This document shows, piece after piece, positions 44,630 through 54,200 of a stretch of DNA of 64,000 nt (within the stretch, counting starts at the first letter, position 1; the number at the start of each line of letters is the position of its first letter). A model generated the notes under the pieces. That model ran no database searches. It worked only from the letters and a program-made list of their open reading frames with translations, and was not told the origin of the DNA. This DNA is from Chitinophaga nivalis (GTDB lineage: Bacteria; Bacteroidota; Bacteroidia; Chitinophagales; Chitinophagaceae), in the NCBI RefSeq assembly GCF_025989125.1, contig NZ_JAPDNR010000001.1, positions 910,203 to 974,202 of the forward strand, given 5' to 3'. The position numbers were made by a program, and so were the translations under genes.

Positions 44630-44830
44630 ATGGAAAAACTGTCATTACCCGGTAAATTGCTCCACCGAAGCCGGCTGAAAAGCATTAAATACAGTTCCGC
44701 CTCCTACCCTTTTGTCTGCAGCTGTGACGAGGGATTCATGCGCTGTAATATCTGTTGCCGCAACAACTACGGAGATGTAATTCCCGATTTGCTGGCCTGC
44801 ATGGATAATTGTGTGGTGGCATGTGAGTAA
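44630..44830 (+). CDS. Cysteine-rich peptide precursor 2 (leader without Gly-Gly)
   Basis: A 66-residue peptide with a leader like its neighbours (MEKLSLPGKLLHRSRLKSI), but KYSSAS instead of Gly-Gly at the usual cut site. The rest has eight cysteines (30, 32, 39, 42, 43, 57, 61, 65): C-x-C-x6-C-x2-CC-x13-C-x3-C-x3-C, with acidic residues late in the core. It may be cut by a different protease, be retained, or act as an immunity or decoy peptide. No homology is recognised. It lies 85 bases upstream of precursor 3 in the same direction and is divergent from precursor 1. Confidence 0.6.
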   Translation: MEKLSLPGKLLHRSRLKSIKYSSASYPFVCSCDEGFMRCNICCRNNYGDVIPDLLACMDNCVVACE

Positions 44831-44915
44831 CGCTGCTATACCGCTATGAAAAAATACGTTTCGCTTACCTGCTGTCAGCAGCAGTTTGTTATTCTTCCAT
44901 TTTCAATATGTAAAT

Positions 44916-45104
44916 ATGAAAAAACGATTATTCCCTGGTAAGACCCTGGACAGACATGCCTTGAAAAATGTACACGGTGGTGCAGGAGCCGCCGCTACAC
45001 ATTGTCCTTTCTTTGACGAAGATTGTAATACCTGTACGGAACGGGGCTGCCATTGTAAAGTGCTGGGAAGCGGAAATCTCGTTTGTTTGCCAGGGCCCCG
45101 GTAA
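44916..45104 (+). CDS. Cysteine-rich peptide precursor 3, knottin-like
   Basis: A 62-residue precursor from ATG at 44916 (an in-frame start 10 codons upstream is less likely). Leader MKKRLFPGKTLDRHALKNVH ends in Gly21-Gly22. The core has six cysteines at 30, 37, 40, 45, 47 and 57: C-x6-C-x2-C-x4-C-x-C-x9-C, near the spacing of squash-type cystine knots (C-x6-C-x5-C-x3-C-x-C-x5-C) but not equal to it. Disulfides are likely, the exact fold uncertain. A terminator follows immediately. Confidence 0.7.
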   Translation: MKKRLFPGKTLDRHALKNVHGGAGAAATHCPFFDEDCNTCTERGCHCKVLGSGNLVCLPGPR

Positions 45105-45110
45105 AAACAG

Positions 45111-45143
45111 TAAAGGCTGGCTATAAAGTCAGCCTTTATTTTT
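45111..45143 (+). terminator. Intrinsic terminator after precursor 3
   Basis: TAAAGGCTG pairs with CAGCCTTTA across a 10-base loop, followed by TTTTT. A second small hairpin (AACAACG/CGTTGTT, about 45144-45165) follows. Confidence 0.85.
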
Positions 45144-45220
45144 AACAACGACCAGAAACGTTGTTAGGTTAATTGGAATAATATCAGATAGATACTGTAG
45201 GACAACGAAAAAGAATAATA

Positions 45221-45709
45221 TCAGTTTGTTTGGCTAAGTTTCTCCAGTAGCCGGCCTCTTTTAATCAATACACCCTGTTGTGGCCGCCCAGACAGTATGC
45301 TGGCGTATTGGCCGGGAAGCATACTTTTCGTGGGATATATACGTAACTGCAGCACACTGGTAGTATCATCTGTGCTACGATAGGCCACCATCTCTCCTGG
45401 CAGTGATTGACCGGCGGGTTCGCCGATCATCAGCGTAATGGCTGTTCCGGGCTTTACGATGGTATGGGGAGCACGCACAGTGGCTATCCAGCCTGGCGTA
45501 GTGGCAAGCGTATCAGGCTGGATGGATAGTATACTAACGGTGGTGGATATACGCGCAGGTAGTATGCTGACAAGGCCAAACAAGGCTGCCATCAGACCTA
45601 TCAATAACAAGGTGCCCCAGCGGATCAGCCAGTTGGGTTTGCTGTTGAGTATTTCATTGATGGCGGTTTCAGTAGTGGTCGTGTTAGAATACAAGGATTC
45701 CTCTGTCAT
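45221..45709 (-). CDS. Short HlyD-like adaptor (membrane fusion) protein
   Basis: A 162-residue protein with one membrane helix (about residues 32-52, WGTLLLIGLMAALFGLVSIL) and a beta-rich periplasmic part with lipoyl/barrel-like segments (SIQPDTLATTPGWIATVRAP, then PGTAITLMIGEPAGQSLPGE). Bacterial adaptors of peptide exporters usually have 400 or more residues with long coiled coils; here the coiled coil is missing. It precedes the transporter gene by 12 bases on the same strand as the rest of the export genes. It is probably a partner of the ABC exporter, but may not reach an outer-membrane channel. Confidence 0.7.
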   Translation of the reverse strand: MTEESLYSNTTTTETAINEILNSKPNWLIRWGTLLLIGLMAALFGLVSILPARISTTVSILSIQPDTLATTPGWIATVRAPHTIVKPGTAITLMIGEPAGQSLPGEMVAYRSTDDTTSVLQLRIYPTKSMLPGQYASILSGRPQQGVLIKRGRLLEKLSQTN

Positions 45710-45721
45710 AATGTAGGGCTT

Positions 45722-47911
45722 TTAATCGTCCAGCTCCAGCTGGTTTTTTACCAATGTATAGTAAGCGCCTTTGGCTGCAGCCAGCTGCCGGTGTGTACCT
45801 TGTTCAATGATCTCACCTTTCTGCAACACAATAATATTATCTGCATTTTTTACGGTGCTAAGCCTGTGTGCTACAATGACCACTGTTTTTCCCTTAAAGA
45901 AAGTAGCGAGATTATGCATGATGATACTCTCATTGGTAGCATCCAGGGCATTGGTCGCTTCATCAAAGAAAATGAAATCCGGATTTTTATACACGCTGCG
46001 GGCAATCAATATACGCTGGCGTTGTCCCTGGCTGATGCCATGTCCTTCCGGCCCGATCTGCGTGTGGATGCCCAATGGCAGCGAGTCGATCAGGTCGCGG
46101 ATGTTGGCAATATGTATGGCATAATCCAGGCGGGCTTCATCTATTTCGCTGTTGATAATACAGATGTTCTGCGCGATGGTATCTGAAAAAATAAAACCAT
46201 CCTGCATCACTACTCCACATTTGGCGCGCCATGCCGCATGGCTGATATATTCCTGCGGCGTATCACCCACCGTGATCCCCCCTGCTTCCGGCTGATAAAA
46301 TTTAAGCAATAGTTTCAACAGGGTGGTTTTGCCACTGCCACTGCTGCCTATGACGGCTGTTACTTTACCATAGGGAATAAACAGGCTGATATCCCGGAGG
46401 GAAGGCTCATTACCTGCACCGGGATAGGTGAAGGTCAGGTCGGAAACAGTGATGTCCTTACAGGCAGGCAGCTGTTTCGTCATATGTACGCTATCGCTTT
46501 CCTCGTCACCCAGTTCATGTATTTCCTGGAGCCGCTCCATACTGATGCGGGCATCCTGGGTGGCCTGAATAAAGTGAATCATCTGTTCTACAGGGCCATT
46601 CAGCTGGCCTATGATATATTGAATGGCAAGCATGGCACCCAATGATAATTGTCCGTTGATGACACAGGTGGCGGCATAAGCGGTAATCAGCAGGTTTTTG
46701 CCTTCATTGATAAACAAGGCGCCGGCTTCTTGTTGTTGGGTGAGTGAGAGGCTTTTGATATTGGCTTTAAACAGGCTGCCCTGTATGTCTCCCCACTCTT
46801 CTTTTTTCTGTGCTTCGCAGCTGTTTAATTTGATTTCCTGTATACCATGAATCAGCTGCATCAGTTTACTTTGATTACGGGCAGATATTTCAAATTTCAG
46901 GTAATCAATCGTTCTTCTTCTGCGTAGGAATACACTGATCCATAAGAGGTAAAGGGCACTGCCCCCAATAAATAATCCACATATGGCCGGATTATACCAG
47001 ACCAGTACAATGGTGAATGCCACCAGGTTGAGGAGCGCAAATAAAATATTCAATACAGAGCCGGTGAGGAATTGCTCAATCCTGTTCTGGTCCTGTATGC
47101 GCTGGAGGATGTCGCCGGTCATTCTGCCATCAAAAAAAGGAATGGGCAGCTTCATCAGCTTTAGTAAGAAGTTGCTGATGATGGAGATATTGATCCGGGT
47201 ACTGATATGCAACAGCACCCATCGCCGGATAAACTCCAGGCTGGTTCTGCCAGCCAGCAGCATAAATTGTCCGGCCAGAATAACCAGAATCAGTGAAAAG
47301 TCCCGTTCCTTGATCCCGGCATCCACAATACTTTTGGTGAGGAAAGGAAAGGCCAGTTGTAACAGGGTACCGGCTCCCAGGCCGAGTATGATCTGCAGGA
47401 TAAGTTTCTTATACAGTACGGCATGTCCCCATAACATCCGGAATCCCTGCGGGGATTTAGTTTCTCCGGTTTGCTGATAGAAGGCGTCGGTAGGTTCCAT
47501 CAGCAGGGCAATGCCATCTTCTTTTTCCTGGGACCAGTGTTTCAAAAAATCAGCATGGGTATATTTCATGCGGCCGGTTTCAGGATCGGCTACATATACA
47601 TATCGGGCAGTGATCTTGTATACGACTACAAAATGCTGTTGCCGCCAGTGCACAATGCAAGGCAGGGGTGCTTCTGTCCGGAGTTCGGCAAAAGACAGCA
47701 TGGTGCCGTTTACTTCAAAACCAATACTTTCTGCTGCTTCTGCAATACCCAGCAGGTTGACCCCTTCTTTTCCGTGCCGGGTCAGTACCCGGAGCGTCTG
47801 TAAGCTGTAATGCTTCCCATAATGATGGGCGATCATCCGCAAACAGGTAGGGCCGCAGTCCATCATTTCCAACTGGTGGTAAGCAGCGAATTTTTTAAAC
47901 CGGGAAAACAT
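45722..47911 (-). CDS. Peptidase-containing ABC exporter (C39 PCAT)
   Basis: A 729-residue inner-membrane bacteriocin exporter. N-terminal C39 protease: HQLEMMDCGPTCLRMIAHHYG with catalytic Cys19 and Gln13, and later a His in QQHFVVVYK with DPETG. Six membrane helices between about 165 and 440. ATPase domain with Walker A IGSSGSGKTTLL, signature ISQGQRQRILIARSV (Q in place of the usual G) and Walker B FIFFDEATNALDA. This protease cuts precursors after Gly-Gly as it exports them, matching precursors 1 and 3. It lies between the adaptor and the VKOR gene on one strand. Confidence 0.95.
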   Translation of the reverse strand: MFSRFKKFAAYHQLEMMDCGPTCLRMIAHHYGKHYSLQTLRVLTRHGKEGVNLLGIAEAAESIGFEVNGTMLSFAELRTEAPLPCIVHWRQQHFVVVYKITARYVYVADPETGRMKYTHADFLKHWSQEKEDGIALLMEPTDAFYQQTGETKSPQGFRMLWGHAVLYKKLILQIILGLGAGTLLQLAFPFLTKSIVDAGIKERDFSLILVILAGQFMLLAGRTSLEFIRRWVLLHISTRINISIISNFLLKLMKLPIPFFDGRMTGDILQRIQDQNRIEQFLTGSVLNILFALLNLVAFTIVLVWYNPAICGLFIGGSALYLLWISVFLRRRRTIDYLKFEISARNQSKLMQLIHGIQEIKLNSCEAQKKEEWGDIQGSLFKANIKSLSLTQQQEAGALFINEGKNLLITAYAATCVINGQLSLGAMLAIQYIIGQLNGPVEQMIHFIQATQDARISMERLQEIHELGDEESDSVHMTKQLPACKDITVSDLTFTYPGAGNEPSLRDISLFIPYGKVTAVIGSSGSGKTTLLKLLLKFYQPEAGGITVGDTPQEYISHAAWRAKCGVVMQDGFIFSDTIAQNICIINSEIDEARLDYAIHIANIRDLIDSLPLGIHTQIGPEGHGISQGQRQRILIARSVYKNPDFIFFDEATNALDATNESIIMHNLATFFKGKTVVIVAHRLSTVKNADNIIVLQKGEIIEQGTHRQLAAAKGAYYTLVKNQLELDD

Positions 47912-47933
47912 ATATCGTGCGTAGAGGATCTAA

Positions 47934-47979
47934 AGATGCTAACCTCCGGGTTGTCGTGTATGCCTGGAGGTTAGTATCT
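47934..47979. terminator. Hairpin between VKOR-fusion and exporter genes
   Basis: AGATGCTAACCTCC pairs with GGAGGTTAGTATCT (14 pairs including a wobble) in the 87-base gap. On the minus strand it comes after the VKOR fusion gene and before the exporter gene, so it could uncouple or attenuate transcription between them. Confidence 0.65.
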
Positions 47980-47998
47980 GTGATGAATGTTTTTTCGG

Positions 47999-49582
47999 TC
48001 AGGAATGTTGCAGGGCGATGGACGTTTCTGCCAGTGCCGGTATCAGCTGTGTCATATCCTGCAGCTGATAATTCTTAGGGAGCTGGCGTCCGTTGATAAA
48101 TACGGTAGGCGTACCTTTTACACCGGCAGCATCTATCCAGGCGGAATGTCTTTTCAGCTGGTCTGTTACATCTACCTTAGCGGAAGTATCCCATTTCTGG
48201 GTCCATTTTTCAACATTACCCATGGTGAACCAATCTGACAGCATATGTGGGATGTCGTCGCTGGATTGCGCCACTGTTGCCCGTTGCAGGATGGCGGTCA
48301 CGGAAGTGGTGATCTGGTTGGTTTCACCCGGACTGCAAACAAAACGAACCTTAAAGCGTACGGTATCTTTATACAATTCGTATAGTTCGTCGAGCATCTT
48401 GTGTGCATGTGTACACGGGCCGCAATGGGGGCTGCAGGCTACCGTGATGTCGATGGGTGCTTCAGGGTTGCCATATTGCAGTTCATGTTCCCACGGTGTG
48501 ATGTCTGCCGCTGGTTGTTGCGACCACTGGGCAATAAACAGGGAGCTGTCTCTTTTCCAGCGTTGTAGCTCCATCGCACGGCTGAGTTGTTCCCGGATGC
48601 TTTTTACAGACTTTTTCAGGGGTATCAGGAACGCACAGCAGATAGCCTGGGCAATGAAAAAATACAGGATGGTGAGTGGTTCCACCGCCGGGTAAAAGGC
48701 CTGGAAGCTCACAGCTGCCAATATACCTTGTACCACCAATATGGCTACAATACCCAAACACAGGGCACACCATCTTTTAAGTATGAATTTCTGCGCATAT
48801 ACGCTCACCAGTGCTACAGCCGTCAGTGGCAAGGCAATCATTTGTATCGTGGCAAATAACAGCGGATGGCTGTTGGATAAAAGGAAACAGCCAAACTGTA
48901 CACCGAAGTAGGTAATCGCCGCATCGGCTACTGTAATGCCCCATAAACCGGTTGCATATTTACTTTTCAGTACGGCATCACATCCCCGCGGGCTCACGGA
49001 ATTACAGACTTCTTTTACCACTTTGATCTGTACGCCCAGTTCGGTGGCAATAGTGGCGGTACTTATAGCCAGACCAGCGAGAGACAACAGTCCCCATATG
49101 ATATTCAGTGGCGTGAAGTTGTCGTGAAAAATATAGCCTACTACCCCCAGCAACAATGCGAGGAAACCGGCGAACATCAGGTTAAAAGACCGGTTTTGTT
49201 TAAGCTGGCGGGTATTTTCTTCATTATGCCAGGAAGTATTTTCTTCCGGAATCAGCACAATACCGGTCCAGCCCTTTTCCAGGTCTTTGTTCCGGGTCCA
49301 GTCCTGAATGGTATCTACCTGCAGCATGTATTCTGTATGTTCTTCTTTTACATGCGCCAGTAGCGGGTAGTTAAATTGAGAAACATACTGCCACTCACTT
49401 TCAATGGCATAGTATTGCATGCCGCCAACTTCCAGGAAATCCGTCAGGGATACGAGAGAAGGATAGTCGGGGTGGGTTTGCAACTCTGTGGCCATAAACT
49501 TTTTATCAACATTAATCTTGTTGCTACGCAGCCACCGCCAGGCAATATCTTCAAAGAGATCGTCTTTTGCTTGTTTTTTCAT
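47999..49582 (-). CDS. VKOR-thioredoxin fusion with degenerate C39-like N-terminal domain (disulfide-forming)
   Basis: A 527-residue inner-membrane redox protein. Residues 1-125 resemble a C39 peptidase domain (THPDYPSLVSLTDFLEVGG) but lack the catalytic cysteine. Then a VKOR domain of about five helices with the loop cysteines 193 and 201 and the quinone-side pair WCALC (272-275). The C-terminus is a periplasmic thioredoxin-like domain with CSPHCGPC (active CGPC at 387-390). A full fusion of VKOR and its thiol oxidase can form disulfides and regenerate itself with quinone. Placed with the exporter and the six- and eight-cysteine peptides, it very likely oxidises them; the C39-like domain may bind their leaders. 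Confidence 0.88.
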   Translation of the reverse strand: MKKQAKDDLFEDIAWRWLRSNKINVDKKFMATELQTHPDYPSLVSLTDFLEVGGMQYYAIESEWQYVSQFNYPLLAHVKEEHTEYMLQVDTIQDWTRNKDLEKGWTGIVLIPEENTSWHNEENTRQLKQNRSFNLMFAGFLALLLGVVGYIFHDNFTPLNIIWGLLSLAGLAISTATIATELGVQIKVVKEVCNSVSPRGCDAVLKSKYATGLWGITVADAAITYFGVQFGCFLLSNSHPLLFATIQMIALPLTAVALVSVYAQKFILKRWCALCLGIVAILVVQGILAAVSFQAFYPAVEPLTILYFFIAQAICCAFLIPLKKSVKSIREQLSRAMELQRWKRDSSLFIAQWSQQPAADITPWEHELQYGNPEAPIDITVACSPHCGPCTHAHKMLDELYELYKDTVRFKVRFVCSPGETNQITTSVTAILQRATVAQSSDDIPHMLSDWFTMGNVEKWTQKWDTSAKVDVTDQLKRHSAWIDAAGVKGTPTVFINGRQLPKNYQLQDMTQLIPALAETSIALQHS

Positions 49583-49974
49583 AACCGGAAAGGTTTTTTG
49601 GGTTATAGTTAAAGGGCACAGGAAATCGTTGTTTGAATGACAGACATTATAAACCAGATAAGGATATTACAGGATCTTTTATCTCAGCCGATCATTTATT
49701 GCTACGGATAAATCACAGTTTCCTCAATATAATAAAAACTACAGGTAATTTGTCTTAACAGTTCACGTTCTGCCCTGTTTATGCATAGGATAAACACGAT
49801 CGATCCATTTAAAATTAGTAACTGCCACTGATATAGAATCGCACTGGCATACTTAGATATTACCCTTTTTTATTGTATCCACCATGCAGTGGCCCCGGAG
49901 GTGGATTTCCTGGTGTTTTTATAAATAAGCAGATGATAATTATTTCCTTTTTTTATATCTTTAAGAGGTTACCT
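49583..49974. other. Gene-free stretch between the VKOR fusion and tRNA-Gly
   Basis: No gene or small cysteine-rich ORF is seen. It should contain the promoter of the minus-strand export genes and that of tRNA-Gly; TATCTTTA (49956-49963), 11 bases before the tRNA, is a possible -7 box for the latter. Confidence 0.45.
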
Positions 49975-50047
49975 GCGGAAGTAGCTCACCTGGTAGAGCG
50001 ACAGCTTCCCAAGCTGTAGGTAGCGGGTTCGAGTCCCGTCTTCCGCT
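49975..50047 (+). tRNA. tRNA-Gly (anticodon CCC)
   Basis: A 73-base cloverleaf: acceptor GCGGAAG with CTTCCGC, D arm TAGCTCACCTGGTAGAGC, anticodon stem ACAGC/GCTGT with loop TTCCCAA (anticodon CCC), T arm GCGGG-TTCGAGT-CCCGT, discriminator T. CCA is not encoded. Confidence 0.95.
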
Positions 50048-50155
50048 CTTTCCTGTTTTTGTCGCGCTGCCCGATATCTTCCTTGCTGTATACGCAGAAC
50101 AATATAGTTACCAGCTTGTTATCTTTTCATCGCACCTACCATTAAAGAATAACGG

Positions 50156-51268
50156 ATGAAATATAATAAGATTTCCTTTTGCACTGTTTGTATGAACAGG
50201 GCCATGCACCTCAAAGAAACCCTGCCCCGGAATATTCATGATAACCGTGATTATAACAATATTGAATTCGTTTTACTGGATTATGGTTCTAAAGATGATC
50301 TATATAGCTGGGCACAGGACAATTTGCGCGCCTACATTGATGCAGGTATACTGACGTATTTTTCCACGAAAGACCCACAGTATTTTCATATGAGCCATTC
50401 CAAAAATATGGCTTTCAGGCTGGCTACCGGCGATATCATCTGTAGTGTCGACGCCGATAACTTTACTGGTGCCGGATTTGCGACCTATGTGAATGAGATG
50501 TTCAATAAAGACACCGCTATTTTCCTGGCTCCTCCCCGCATCGGCCCCGATAAAAAATGGTGGGATGTACAAGGCCGGCTATGCCTCCGGAAAGACGATT
50601 TCTACTACAACAGAGGCTATGATGAACAGGTAACGGACTATGGCTATGAAGACCAGGACCTGAAAAGCCGGCTGGAACAGTATGGCCGGCGCCGAACCTG
50701 TATTCATAATCCGGCGTATCTGCAAGCAATCCGGCATGACGATCATATGCGGATTGCGGAAGGTATATCGGTCAGAAAAACAAAAGACCTGTTTATTGCC
50801 CCGGTAGATGAACAGGTGTCGGAGGTGATCTATTTGCAGGAAAACAATGTATTTGAACGATTTTATGTCAGCAACGATCCCTTGCAGTACAAAGCAGCAG
50901 GCGTACAGTTTGACGCACAGCCAGGAAATAACTACCTGCTGAAACCCCGCAGAAGATATGCAGGCACCTACAGAACAGAAGGCAATACCACCTGGTTGAT
51001 GAAAGAAAATGAGAAGATATGGATGATACTGGCCAACCAGCCACAGGGGCATCTGCTGGCGGCAGATAAACGTCTCTTTTACCGGGTGGATTCCTGTGAT
51101 TTACGTGAAACTTTTTTACTGGAACGTGCCATACATCTGGGCAAAAAAATTTACATGCAAAACCGGAAACATGCCCACATCATTAACCCACAGGGTTTTG
51201 GCGCCGGAAAGGTATACCGTAATTTTTCTGCCGAGCGTATTATCCTGGAAGAAGTCGGGGTATCATAA
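50156..51268 (+). CDS. Family 2 glycosyltransferase with galactosyltransferase-type C-terminus
   Basis: A 370-residue cytoplasmic GT-A enzyme. It opens ISFCTVCMNRAMHLKETLPR, with DIICSVDADNFTGAGFATY giving the DxD-like metal site near residue 100, and GYDEQVTDYGYEDQDLKSRL fitting the galactosyltransferase C-terminal domain. The last 120 residues show another small beta domain without a motif I can name. There is no signal or membrane segment. No neighbouring glycan genes; donor and acceptor unknown. Confidence 0.87.
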   Translation: MKYNKISFCTVCMNRAMHLKETLPRNIHDNRDYNNIEFVLLDYGSKDDLYSWAQDNLRAYIDAGILTYFSTKDPQYFHMSHSKNMAFRLATGDIICSVDADNFTGAGFATYVNEMFNKDTAIFLAPPRIGPDKKWWDVQGRLCLRKDDFYYNRGYDEQVTDYGYEDQDLKSRLEQYGRRRTCIHNPAYLQAIRHDDHMRIAEGISVRKTKDLFIAPVDEQVSEVIYLQENNVFERFYVSNDPLQYKAAGVQFDAQPGNNYLLKPRRRYAGTYRTEGNTTWLMKENEKIWMILANQPQGHLLAADKRLFYRVDSCDLRETFLLERAIHLGKKIYMQNRKHAHIINPQGFGAGKVYRNFSAERIILEEVGVS

Positions 51269-51293
51269 CACCAGCTTCACCAGAGAAGGGTGG

Positions 51294-54200
51294 TTACCTG
51301 GTGGATCTACCGGTTAGTAATTGTTCCAGGAAACTGATTTTCTCTGTGGAAGGGATCGCCGTAAAAATACCATGACTACTGTTATTCCTCACTCCCCGTA
51401 CAAACAGGTAAACGACCCCGCCAAACTGGGTGTTATAATCGAATCCGGGGATACGGCTTTCCAGGTATTTTTTCACCGCCACGGTATATATCAGGTATTG
51501 CAGGTGATAGTTATGCTCATTCATGGCTGCTGCCAGGTTTTCCGGCGCATAGTCTTCCACCTGGCTGCCCAGGTAGTTGGATTTCCAGTCCAGGATGTAA
51601 TAACGTCCGCCATGTTCAAAGAACAGATCCACTTTCCCGTTCATAATGCCTTCCAGCTCCTGGTTGCTGTATTCTGAAAATCGTTTAACCCCCACCGTGA
51701 GTATATCGTCAGATAGGTGATTGAGGAGATTGGCCTGGAATACAGGCACCGGAAAATCAAATTCAAATTCAGCGAGCCGTTTGTGCCGGCCTACAGATGC
51801 CAGCTGAAAACGGGCACCATTGATGTCGATGGTAGTTTGAAAAACATGCTGTAATAGCTGCAGTAACATGGGGAGGTACAGTTCCCGCTGCCCCGGCACA
51901 AAACGCCGGACGGCTTCTTCCAGCCATTCATCCCACTTGCTGTTGTCAGAGAAGTTGATATTTTCAAAGATGAAGTGCAGGAGGTTCCCGGTTTTAGCGC
52001 CCCGCCGCAGGGTGTTGAAAATAAAGTTATCGTAGGTATCGTCCTGCTGAAAAGAGCGGGTACGTGGCCGTTGTTCTGCTTTGGCGGCCAGCATGGTATA
52101 ACTCATCTTCCGCCAGTTTTCTTCTTCCAGCTGAAAGGCTACTGCGGGCTGACTAACGGGAATGATGGCACGCTGCATATATTGCCGGTAGCTTTGTGCC
52201 GGTTTCTCCGGTAAACCTGTGGCAAACCGGATCAGGGTCGGGTCAGGCATGTTTTCCAGTAAAGCGCCGGTAAAAGCAGTTAAAGAAGACTTCGGATAAT
52301 AAGTGTTCCGGTAGAGATAACAGGCATATACTGCCCGGGTGACCGCCACATAAATCAGCCGGCGGTTTTCCTGCTCCTGCTGCCGCTTATAGGACGCCTG
52401 CTGCGTATCGGTGAGGCGTTGCTTCTCTGCACCGGAATAGTCGCCGGTATCCGGATCACGGAAGCTGACAAATTCGATCCGGCTGTTTTCTACAAAATCC
52501 AGGAAGGGAGCTAATACAATCTTGTATTCCAGTCCTTTGCTTTTATGAATAGTGACAATATTCACGGCTTCTTCATCGCTTTCCACCCGTTGTGCATATT
52601 CATCGCCGGTAGTGGCCATTCCATCGATGCCACGTTTCAACCAGGAAATCAGGTCGCGCATGGACAGGTTTTTGCGGCTTTGTACCTGATGTACCAGTTC
52701 TGTTAGCTGAAACAGGTTGGTGATGATACGTTCGCCGTTTTCCGGATGTTCGTCCAGGAGTACATGTCGTACGCCAAAATCGGCAATAAACGCCATGATA
52801 GCGGTATAGGCGCCATCCTGTTGCCATAGGTCGCGGTATTTGCTGAACAGGGAAAGCGTTACTTCATCGTCCAGTTTCAGGATCTGCGGAATATCAAAAC
52901 CGGTGAAGGGTGATAACAATGCCCGGTTGATGGAAGACCGGTCCGGTGTTTCCATGGCTTCCAGCAGATACAGTACATACAATGCTTCGGGTGCATCCAG
53001 TACTTTGGCATCGTCGATGGTTACTGCCGGAATGCCTAAGCGGGCCAGCTGATCTTTCACCAGTTTACCGTCTTTTCCGGTACGTACCAATATGCCAATG
53101 TCGCTGGGCGTAATGCTACGCATCCCGTTTTCCTGGCCAATACGATACGACTGATCCTGCAACAGCTGTGCTACCTGTGTGGCTACAGCCATACTGATTT
53201 TGTCTTTGCTGGAACTTTCGGAGATGATGATAGGCGTAACTTTCTCTGCGCCATGATATAAAAACCCTTTCTTATTTTCCGGCGGGCTATCTACATGAAT
53301 ATACTCGATGCTGTCGCGTTCTCCTTCAAAGTAAAAGGTGTCGAAAGGTATTTTAGGCTGAAAGAACTGGTTCATGGCCGTAATGAGATTGGCGGCTGAA
53401 CGGAAGTTCAGGTTCATGTCGTAGAGGTGCTGTACGCTGTTTCTGGCGTTGAAGTAAGTGAATATATCCGCTTTCCGCCACGCATAAATACTTTGCTTGG
53501 GGTCACCGATATAGAACAGGATGGTTTGCTGGCCGAAAGCGCGATCGAATATTTCGAACTGCTGCCGGTCGGTATCCTGGAATTCATCCACAAAAACAGC
53601 TTTGTATTTTTCCTGCAAGGCAGCTATCAGCTGTGGGTTGTCTCTTTTTACCAGGGCATTGTGCAGGTTGGTGATCAGGTCATCATAGCCCAGCATATTG
53701 CTGCGTTCCTTGAAGCTGCGCACCCCTGCTCCTACTTCTTTGATGGCCATACAGTATAGCTGCCGCCGGATCGTTTGTGCGAGTCCGGTAGTGGCTTCCT
53801 GCTCCAATGCAATGATGTCCAGTTGTTCCAGGATCTCCGGAAAAACAATCGGGATGTAGGCAGAGCTCCGTTTCTTTTTGATTTCCGCAATCAGTTTCTC
53901 CGGGTCGGCAATCAGGTCGGGCCAGTTTTTCTTGGCATAACGGTTAGCCATACACGCCGTACGGATTTCGTCGGCATGCTGATGGATGTATTGATGTAAT
54001 GCTTCGGTCAGTTGCTTTTCCTTTTCAGCCAGTTCCCGGAAGGTGTGTACCCATTCCAGTTGCTGTGGCTTGTCAATGGCGTAGGCAATACTTTCGTCGA
54101 AGTCCAGGTACTTTTTACCGCTGAGATGTTCTGTAATTACCTGTTGCAGCTCATCCCGCATCTTTTCTATCCAGATCCGCTGCAGCAGCCAGGTATGAAG

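Noticed and set aside
44846..44941. 31-codon frame MKKYVSLTCC between peptides 2 and 3
   Set aside because: Overlaps the start of precursor 3 in another frame and lacks the shared leader.
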